Source: Eurosta solidaginis (taxonomy: Eukaryota; Arthropoda; Insecta; Diptera; Tephritidae). From it: a stretch of DNA of 64,000 nt. Below, piece after piece: positions 55,721 to 64,000 of this stretch. Position 1 is the stretch's first letter. Every line of letters begins with the position of its first letter. The notes under the pieces are model-generated. The model worked only from the letters and a program-made list of their open reading frames with translations. It was not told where the DNA came from and searched no databases. The stretch is taken from NCBI RefSeq assembly GCF_040869045.1, contig NW_027136916.1, positions 434,001-498,000 on the forward strand. The letters run 5' to 3'. The position numbers and the translations under genes are program-made.

Positions 55721-56497
55721 AATAAGATATTTTTGATGTATTTTTTATACTCACCGTGCTATGCATTAACTTTCGTAATATAATGTTTGATCGTAACGGC
55801 ATAAACGCATCGAGATAAATATAGGCTTCCTTATTTCAAAGTGTTCAGGATAAAAAGGAATTGATTTAGCCTTGTCCGTCTCTTCGTCCATCTATCCTAC
55901 CGTTTGTCTGTAATCACAATAACTGGAGTAAATATTGAAATTTGGTATGTGGGTTTCTTGTCACTCATCCCCCAACGCTTTTTAAAATGAGCCAAATCGG
56001 ATGATAACCACGCCCACTTTTTATATATATATATAATACTTTGGAAAATACAAAAACCAGTTTATTTAGCAAATAATACACCTGGAGTGTTGAAATTTGA
56101 TGTGTAGGTTAATATTGAGACTCTTGATAAAAAAATTGAAATATGGGCGTGGCACCGCCCACTTGTGAAAAATCAATTTTGCAAATATTATTTATCAAAA
56201 ACCGTTAAATGTATCATAACAAAATTCGACAGAGAGGTTGCCTTTACTATAATGAATGCTTCAAAGAAAAATTAACGAAATTGGTTAAGAAGCATGCCCA
56301 CTTTAAGATAAAACGCTAAAAGGGCTGTGAATGAATCAAGTAACCTATACCTTTGCAAACATGAGCTTTATATCAATGGTGTTTCATTTTCCATGTGGAA
56401 TTTTAACAAGAAAAAGGAAAATATTAAAATTTTTGAAAATGGGAGTGGCACCACCCCTTTTATGACCAACACATTTTGTAACTTAGCAAAATGCTAC
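55721..56497. repeat. Part of a dispersed repeat with CCACGCCCACTTTT words
   Basis: It contains TTGTCCGTCTCTTCGTCCAT, ATAACCACGCCCACTTTTTA and ATGGGCGTGGCACCGCCCAC, the style of the dispersed repeats near 25,000 though not the same copy. It appears to resume at about 57,930 (ACTCAAAGAAAAATTAACGG) after an unrelated GC-rich block. Confidence 0.45.
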
Positions 56498-57929
56498 GTC
56501 AAAATAACCCACTCACAAGCCCTAACGTTAAATATATACATACCCTATGATCGCCCTGCACAGCGAACAACCATCCGCACATAATATACCATGTAAATAT
56601 ACATACCCTACCATCGCCTTGCACAGCGAACAACCACCCGCACATAGTACGCCAAGTACCAACAGTGAACAACCAAACATACTCAGCACGTGTGGTACTG
56701 ACTATCTGGCGTGCATTTTTCATTCGCTATCATAACGAGGAGTTATTGATGAGCCGAATTCTTAACAATATTATACGCTACCAAGTATGAAATGGCAAAC
56801 GCCATCACTCACTGCATACTTCACCTAGGTAAGTAAGGCTGAGGCCAACGTACAATTGTAGGTATCAAAGGGGTCCCAAGGTGAACGGGGAAGACTCTCA
56901 GCGAACCCATCGGGCTAATGGATCTCCCCCCCCCCCCCACCTATGGGAAACCAACCTTTGTACAACGTCCCACGGGGTAGGAGGGGATACGCTCCCCTTC
57001 TACCTTGAAGGACGGATGGGCACGGGTATTTCCCCCAAGGCGCGTCCAGGACCAGTTCTGGGCTCCACTTGAGGGACATGCCAGGCCCAATACATATCAA
57101 TACGGGTGGCATTTGTCGCGGACAGTTCACCCAGGGTTGCCGAGGATCATCTCACTCCCACGCTTCCTGGGTGAAGTGCCGACCCATATGCAACGGTGGA
57201 CCTTACTACACCACTCACGGTCACTAGGACTCTTGTCCGAGGCTCTCTGAGAGGAGTACTGGGTCTACCCAGCAACAAATGGGGATGGCATGAGGCGCGG
57301 ACAGTTCACTCAGGGTGGCCGAGGAGCATCTCCCTCCCCCGCCTCCTGATTGGGGTGCCGAGCCGAATGCAACGGTGGACTTCACTACACCGCTCATGGT
57401 CGCTAGGACTCTTGTCCGAGGCTCCCTGAGAGGAGTACTGAATCTACCCAGCACCCATGTATACAAATACATCTATACGTTGGGTATTACTAATAGATAC
57501 TATATACTTCACCTAGGTGAAACTGCGCCCTTCTTCCTCGCCGCCGTCATTCGTTAGCCGTAGGAGCACCTCCGTAATCCGCCTGAACCTATCCGAGTAA
57601 GCTTGCTCTGGGGGTAAGATCATCACCACCGTTCTCTGAGAACCGCGACCCGTACCGTCATTTTCGAGACCCGCTTCCGTCGCTCCTGCGCTATCATCCG
57701 TGGCATCTCCTTCTCTATCCCTCTCTCCCTCTCTCTCTCTCTGGGATCATAGGCTGCCGGCATCGAAAGGCAAAAGCCACATCGTGTGTGTGTGCGTGTG
57801 CAAAACAAAACAACAACTACTTGTGTTATTAATTGGAAAAGGTTAGTGGGACCTTCGCCTGATCCTGGAGCGGCTGAGCTTACCTCAGCCTTCGACAAAA
57901 CCCACCTCACACATTTTCTATATACATAA
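56498..57929. repeat. Unclassified GC-rich block with tandem duplications
   Basis: Base composition switches sharply to GC-rich between about 56,820 and 57,930, unlike the rest of the window. It holds a ~60-bp duplication at 56,527-56,645 (ATATACATACCCTA; GCACAGCGAACAACCA twice) and a 179-bp tandem duplication from 57,117. It also has a poly-C run (about 56,928), a CT-repeat (about 57,715-57,743) and a GT-repeat (about 57,786). AGGTAAGTAAGGCTGAGG near the left and GAGCTTACCTCAGCCTTCG near the right are loosely inverted. The reading frames have no recognisable domain. It may be an insertion into the repeat on both sides. Confidence 0.5.
57117..57460 (+). repeat. 179-bp tandem duplication
   Basis: CGCGGACAGTTCACYCAGGG occurs at 57,117 and 57,296. 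Collinear similarity then runs through ATGCAACGGTGGAC, CACTAGGACTCTTGTCCGAG/CGCTAGGACTCTTGTCCGAG and GAGAGGAGTACTG to about 57,460. The two units have diverged moderately. Confidence 0.8.
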
Positions 57930-58345
57930 CTCAAAGAAAAATTAACGGAAGGTCATAACATTTGGCACCCATATTTTCCTTATAGCAAGAAATATGTCTA
58001 GTAAAAATGGACGGGATCGGTTAAAGACCATGCCCACTTTTTTATAAGAGACGTTTAAAAGGGTCGTAGGCTAGAACAATAAGCTATCTCTTAGCGAAAA
58101 ATAGTTTTGTATCATCATCATATCCCTTACAAAGTTTTTTTGTAAGAGGAAATTGGAAAGCATTTTTTTATTAATGGGCAGTTCCACGCTCCTATTCCGA
58201 TCAAGCATTACACAATATTTCTAGAGTTAAAAAAAAAAAAAATAAATAAATGCCTTGTAACGAAATTCGAAAAAGCAATTTATCCGAAATGAACTGTACA
58301 ATTTAAACTCACGCCGATTATATAATGTTCGGTTACACCCGAACT
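57930..58345. repeat. Dispersed repeat remnant ending in inverted 'CGAACATTA' terminus
   Basis: It contains CCATGCCCACTTTTTTATAA and ends TATAATGTTCGGTTACACCC, then GAACTTAGTAACCCTTACTT, the reverse complement of the start of the element at 22,972. It may be the other end of the piece at 55,721. Confidence 0.5.
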
Positions 58346-58517
58346 TAGTAACCCTTACTTGTTATACCTTTCATGGACATGAAATGGTATATTAACTTTG
58401 GTCCGATGTTTGTAACGTTGAGAAATATAGAGGATAGACTCACCATTAAGTGTACCGGATTGATCAGGGCGCTGAACTGAGTTGATATAGCCCTGTCCGT
58501 CTGTCCGTCCGTCCGTC
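58346..58517 (+). repeat. Repeat fragment with GTCCGTCTGTCCGTCC block
   Basis: TTTCATGGACATGAAATGGT, CCATTAAGTGTACCGGATTG and GAACTGAGTTGATATAGCCC lead into CTGTCCGTCTGTCCGTCCGT, a common insect dispersed-repeat type. The second Foldback element is inserted in or right after the (GTCC)n block. Confidence 0.55.
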
Positions 58518-61500
58518 TGCTCTGGGATGTTAGCACCCCATTTCTGGAATTTTATAACAAAACATATGCCAAATAATTGGTCACTAATTGGTCATAATTG
58601 GTCAGCAGGTTTCAGTAATTGGTCAGCATTAGAAAAAATTTTATGGAAATTTTAAAATTTTCATGGTCGGGTGTGGGATGTTAGCACCCCATTTCTGGAA
58701 TTTTATAACAAAACATATGCCAAATAATTGGTCACTAATTGGTCATAATTGGTCAGCGGGTCCCACTAATTGGTCAGCCATAGACAATTTTTTATGGCCA
58801 TTTAAAGTTTTCCAAGGGAAAAACAATTTTCCTGTTTAAACACCCTGTATACATAAATTTTCCAAAAAAAATTATGCCAATTAATTGGTCACTAATTGGT
58901 CATAATTGGTCACCAGGTTTCGTTAATTGGTCAGCCATAGGAACTTTTTAATTAATTTTTAAAGTTTTCTTTGTTATCGGATGTTACCCTGTTATCGGAT
59001 GTTAGCACCCCATCGGTGGATTTTGAATTCGAAAAGCATGCCAAATAATTGGTCACTAATTGGTCATAATTGGTCAGTGGGTCCCACTAATTGGTCAGCC
59101 ATAGACAATTTTTTATGGCCATTTAAAGTTTTCCAAGGAAAACCAATTTTCCTGTCTAGACACCCTGTATAAATAAATTTTCCAAAAAAAATATGCCAAT
59201 TAATTGGTTACTAATTGGTCATAATTGGTCAGCAGGTTTCGTTAATTGGTCAGCCATAGGAACTTTTTAATTAATTTTTAAAGTTTTCTTTGTTATCGGA
59301 TGTTATCGTGTTATCGGATGTTAGCACCCCATCGGTGGATTTTCAAATCGAAACGTATGCCAAATAATTGGTCACTAATTGGTCATAATTGGTCAGCGGG
59401 TCCCACTAATTGGTCAGCCATAGAAAATTTTTTATGGCCATTTAAAGTTTTCCAAGGGAAAAACAATTTTCCTGTTTAAACACCCTGTATACATAAATTT
59501 TCCAAAAAAAATTATGCCAATTAATTGGTCACTAATTGGTCATAATTGGTCAGTGGGTCCCACTAATTGGTCAGCCATAGACAATTTTTTATGACCATTT
59601 AAAGTTTTCCAAGGAAAATCAATTTTGCTGTCTAGACACCCTGTATACATAAATTTTCCAAAAAAAATTATGCCAATTAATTGGTCACTAATTGGTCATA
59701 ATTGGTCAGCAGGTTTCGTTAATTGGTCAGCCATAGGAACTTTTTAATTAATTTTTAAAGTTTTCTTTGTTATCGGATGTTACCCTGTTATCGGATGTTA
59801 GCACCCCATCGGTGGATTTTCGATTCGAAAGGTATGCCAAATAATTGGTCACTAATTGGTCATAATTGGTCAGGGGGTCCCACTAATTGGTCAGCCATAG
59901 AAAATTTTTTATGGCCATTTAAAATTTTCCAAGGGAAAAACAATTTTCCTGTTTAAACACCCTGTATACATAAATTTTCCAAAAAAATTATGCCAATTAA
60001 TTGGTCACTAATTGGTCATAATTGGTCAGTGGGTCCCACTTTTTGGTCAGCCATAGACAATTTTTTATGACCATTTAAAGTTTTCCAAGGAAAATCAATT
60101 TTACTGTCTAGACACCCTGTATACATAAATTTTCCAAAAAAAATTATGCCAATTAATTGGTCACTAATTGGTCATAATTGGTCAGCAGGTTTCGTTAATT
60201 GGTCAGCCATAGGAACTTTTTAATTAATTTTTAAAGTTTTCTTTGTTATCGGATGTTATCGTGTTATCGGATGTTAGCACCCCATCGGTGGATTTTCAAA
60301 TCGAAACGTATGCCAAATAATTGGTCACTAATTGGTCATAATTGGTCAGCGGGTCCCACTAATTGGTCAGCCATAGACAATTTTTTATGGCCATTTAAAG
60401 TTTTCCAAGGGAAAAACAATTTTCCTGTTTAAACACCCTGTATACATAAATTTTCCAAAAAAAATTATGCCAATTAATTGGTCACTAATTGGTCATAATT
60501 GGTCACCAGGTTTCGTTAATTGGTCAGCCATAGGAACTTTTTAATTAATTTTTAAAGTTTTCTTTGTTATCGGATGTTACCCTGTTATCGGATGTTAGCA
60601 CCCCATCGGTGGATTTTGAATTCGAAAAGCATGCCAAATAATTGGTCACTAATTGGTCATAATTGGTCAGTGGGTCCCACTAATTGGTCAGCCATAGACA
60701 ATTTTTTATGGCCATTTAAAGTTTTCCAAGGAAAACCAATTTTCCTGTCTAGACACCCTGTATAAATAAATTTTCCAAAAAAAAATATGCCAATTAATTG
60801 GTCACTAATTGGTCATAATTGGTCAGCAGGTTTCGTTAATTGGTCAGCCATAGGAACTTTTTAATTAATTTTTAAAGTTTTCTTTGTTATCGGATGTTAT
60901 CGTGTTATCGGATGTTAGCACCCCATCGGTGGATTTTCAAATCGAAACGTATGCCAAATAATTGGTCACTAATTGGTCATAATTGGTCAGCGGGTCCCAC
61001 TAATTGGTCAGCCATAGAAAATTTTTTATGGCCATTTAAAGTTTTCCAAGGGAAAAACAATTTTCCTGTTTAAACACCCTGTATACATAAATTTTCCAAA
61101 AAAAATTATGCCAATTAATTGGTCACTAATTGGTCATAATTGGTCAGTGGGTCCCACTAATTGGTCAGCCATAGACAATTTTTTATGACCATTTAAAGTT
61201 TTCCAAGGAAAATCAATTTTGCTGTCTAGACACCCTGTATACATAAATTTTCCAAAAAAAATTATGCCAATTAATTGGTCACTAATTGGTCAAAATTGGT
61301 CAGCAGGTTTCGTTAATTGGTCAGCCATAGGAACTTTTTAATTAATTTTTAAAGTTTTCTTTGTTATCGGATGTTACCCTGTTATCGGATGTTAGCACCC
61401 CATCGGTGGATTTTCGATTCGAAAGGTATGCCAAATAATTGGTCACTAATTGGTCATAATTGGTCAGCGGGTCCCACTAATTGGTCAGCCATAGAAAATT

Positions 61501-64000
61501 TTTTATGGCCATTTAAAATTTTCCAAGGGAAAAACAATTTTCCTGTTTAAACACCCTGTATACATAAATTTTCCAAAAAAATTATGCCAATTAATTGGTC
61601 ACTAATTGGTCATAATTGGTCAGTGGGTCCCACTTTTTGGTCAGCCATAGACAATTTTTTATGACCATTTAAAGTTTTCCAAGGAAAATCAATTTTACTG
61701 TCTAGACACCCTGTATACATAAATTTTCCAAAAAAAATTATGCCAATTAATTGGTCACTAATTGGTCATAATTGGTCAGCAGGTTTCGTTAATTGGTCAG
61801 CCATAGGAACTTTTTAATTAATTTTTAAAGTTTTCTTTGTTATCGGATGTTATCGTGTTATCGGATGTTAGCACCCCATCGGTGGATTTTCAAATCGAAA
61901 CGTATGCCAAATAATTGGTCACTAATTGGTCATAATTGGTCAGCGGGTCCCACTAATTGGTCAGCCATAGACAATTTTTTATGGCCATTTAAAGTTTTCC
62001 AAGGGAAAAACAATTTTCCTGTTTAAACACCCTGTATACATAAATTTTCCAAAAAAAATTATGCCAATTAATTGGTCACTAATTGGTCATAATTGGTCAC
62101 CAGGTTTCGTTAATTGGTCAGCCATAGGAACTTTTTAATTAATTTTTAAAGTTTTCTTTGTTATCGGATGTTACCCTGTTATCGGATGTTAGCACCCCAT
62201 CGGTGGATTTTGAATTCGAAAAGCATGCCAAATAATTGGTCACTAATTGGTCATAATTGGTCAGTGGGTCCCACTAATTGGTCAGCCATAGACAATTTTT
62301 TATGGCCATTTAAAGTTTTCCAAGGAAAACCAATTTTCCTGTCTAGACACCCTGTATAAATAAATTTTCCAAAAAAAATATGCCAATTAATTGGTCACTA
62401 ATTGGTCATAATTGGTCAGCAGGTTTCGTTAATTGGTCAGCCATAGGAACTTTTTAATTAATTTTTAAAGTTTTCTTTGTTATCGGATGTTATCGTGTTA
62501 TCGGATGTTAGCACCCCATCGGTGGATTTTCAAATCGAAACGTATGCCAAATAATTGGTCACTAATTGGTCATAATTGGTCAGCGGGTCCCACTAATTGG
62601 TCAGCCATAGAAAATTTTTTATGGCCATTTAAAGTTTTCCAAGGGAAAAACAATTTTCCTGTTTAAACACCCTGTATACATAAATTTTCCAAAAAAAATT
62701 ATGCCAATTAATTAGTCACTAATTGGTCATAATTGGTCAGTGGGTCCCAGTAATTGGTCAGCCATAGACAATTTTTTATGACCATTTAAAGTTTTCCAAG
62801 GAAAATCAATTTTGCTGTCTAGACACCCTGTATACATAAATTTTCCAAAAAAAATTATGCCAATTAATTGGTCACTAATTGGTCATAATTGGTCAGCAGG
62901 TTTCGTTAATTGGTCAGCCATAGGAACTTTTTAATTAATTTTTAAAGTTTTCTTTGTTATCGGATGTTACCCTGTTATCGGATGTTAGCACCCCATCGTT
63001 GGATTTTCGATTCGAAAGGTATGCCAAATAATTGGTCACTAATTGGTCATAATTGGTCAGCGGGTCCCACTAATTGGTCAGCCATAGAAAATTTTTTATG
63101 GCCATTTAAAATTTTCCAAGGGAAAAACAATTTTCCTGTTTAAACACCCTGTATACATAAATTTTCCAAAAAAATTATGCCAATTAATTGGTCACTAATT
63201 GGTCATAATTGGTCAGTGGGTCCCACTTTTTGGTCAGCCATAGACAATTTTTTATGACCATTTAAAGTTTTCCAAGGAAAATCAATTTTACTGTCTAGAC
63301 ACCCTGTATAAATAAATTTTCCAAAAAAAATTATGCCAATTAATTGGTCACTAATTGGTCATAATTGGTCAGCAGGTTTCGTTAATTGGTCAGCCATAGG
63401 AACTTTTTAATTAATTTTTAAAGTTTTCTTTGTTATCGGATGTTATCGTGTTATCGGATGTTAGCACCCCATCGGTGGATTTTCAAATCGAAACGTATGC
63501 CAAATAATTGGTCACTAATTGGTCATAATTGGTCAGCGGGTCCCACTAATTGGTCAGCCATAGAAAATTTTTTATGGCCATTTAAAGTTTTCCAAGGGAA
63601 AAACAATTTTCCTGTTTAAACACCCTGTATACATAAATTTTCCAAAAAAAATTATGCCAATTAATTGGTCACTAATTGGTCATAATTGGTCAGTGGGTCC
63701 CACTAATTGGTCAGCCATAGACAATTTTTTATGACCATTTAAAGTTTTCCAAGGAAAATCAATTTTGCTGTCTAGACACCCTGTATACATAAATTTTCCA
63801 AAAAAAATTATGCCAATTAATTGGTCACTAATTGGTCATAATTGGTCAGCAGGTTTCGTTAATTGGTCAGCCATAGGAACTTTTTAATTAATTTTTAAAG
63901 TTTTCTTTGTTATCGGATGTTACCCTGTTATCGGATGTTAGCACCCCATCGGTGGATTTTCGATTCGAAAGGTATGCCAAATAATTGGTCACTAATTGGT
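58518..64000 (+). mobile_element. Second Foldback element, left arm only (runs off the window)
   Basis: It begins GCTCTGGGATGTTAGCACCC at 58,519, with the expected first G reading T. It then follows the first element base for base over long stretches. The landmark lies 463, 2,056 and 3,650 bp from its start, versus 463, 2,057 and 3,651 bp in the first element. Here the higher-order array continues through at least 5.48 kb without reaching the single-copy inner part, so the array is longer than the 4.9 kb of element 1. The right arm and target duplication are outside the window. Confidence 0.85.

Noticed and set aside
57005..57557. Overlapping Pro/Ser/Arg-rich open frames in the GC-rich block
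   Set aside because: High GC content suppresses stop codons on both strands; frames overlap in several phases and follow the 179-bp duplication.

Overview
The window is AT-rich, intron-bearing, transposon-dense insect DNA. The families I can recognise point to a higher dipteran, most likely a tephritid fruit fly: a tRNA-derived SINE with A and B boxes, RTE and RNase-H-bearing LINE relics, Gypsy-type solo LTRs, and a long dispersed repeat starting with the 'GGGTGTAACCGAACATTA' word. The species assignment is inference. Nothing bacterial or viral is present as an intact gene.

Layout. 1-18.9 kb is intergenic DNA or part of a large upstream intron. It holds decayed mobile elements: an RTE tail, LINE endonuclease, reverse transcriptase and RNase H relics, a SINE, and solo LTRs at 4.73, 8.67 and 9.64 kb, each flanked by an exact 4-bp target duplication. 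A possible 52-bp minus-strand micro-exon lies at 15.2 kb. 18.9-32.7 kb carries the only host gene I can support: six exons of a class A neuropeptide-type receptor on the + strand. They cover TM2 to TM7 and the C-tail, with splice phases that match throughout; the TM1 exon is not found. The copy looks damaged: the E/DRY arginine is replaced, there is one frameshift in the extracellular-loop-2 exon, and one frameshift plus apparent deletion lies between TM6 and TM7. Its introns hold a ~130-bp satellite, a 2.9-kb dispersed repeat that reaches almost to a splice acceptor, LINE relics and an LTR.

33.1-49.4 kb is the highlight: a 16,325-bp Foldback-type element with an exact 9-bp target duplication (TACGACATG). 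Its inverted arms are about 6.0 and 6.4 kb, and a 3.9-kb loop lacks any long ORF. Most of each arm is a higher-order tandem array, ten ~159-bp monomers per 1,594-bp unit, packed with ATTGGTCA words at 10-11 bp spacing. It landed in the 3' half of a minus-strand LINE. The loop contains its own nested 493-bp inverted-repeat element with an 8-bp target duplication.

49.4-58.5 kb is more repeat mosaic: the rest of the LINE, SINE copies, an RTE relic split by an LTR, and a GC-rich unclassified insertion with a 179-bp tandem duplication. From 58.5 kb to the window end is the left arm of a second Foldback element, collinear with the first to within 1 bp over the first 3.6 kb but with a longer array. 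All of the repeated ~63-residue reading frames in these arrays are repeat artefacts, not genes.
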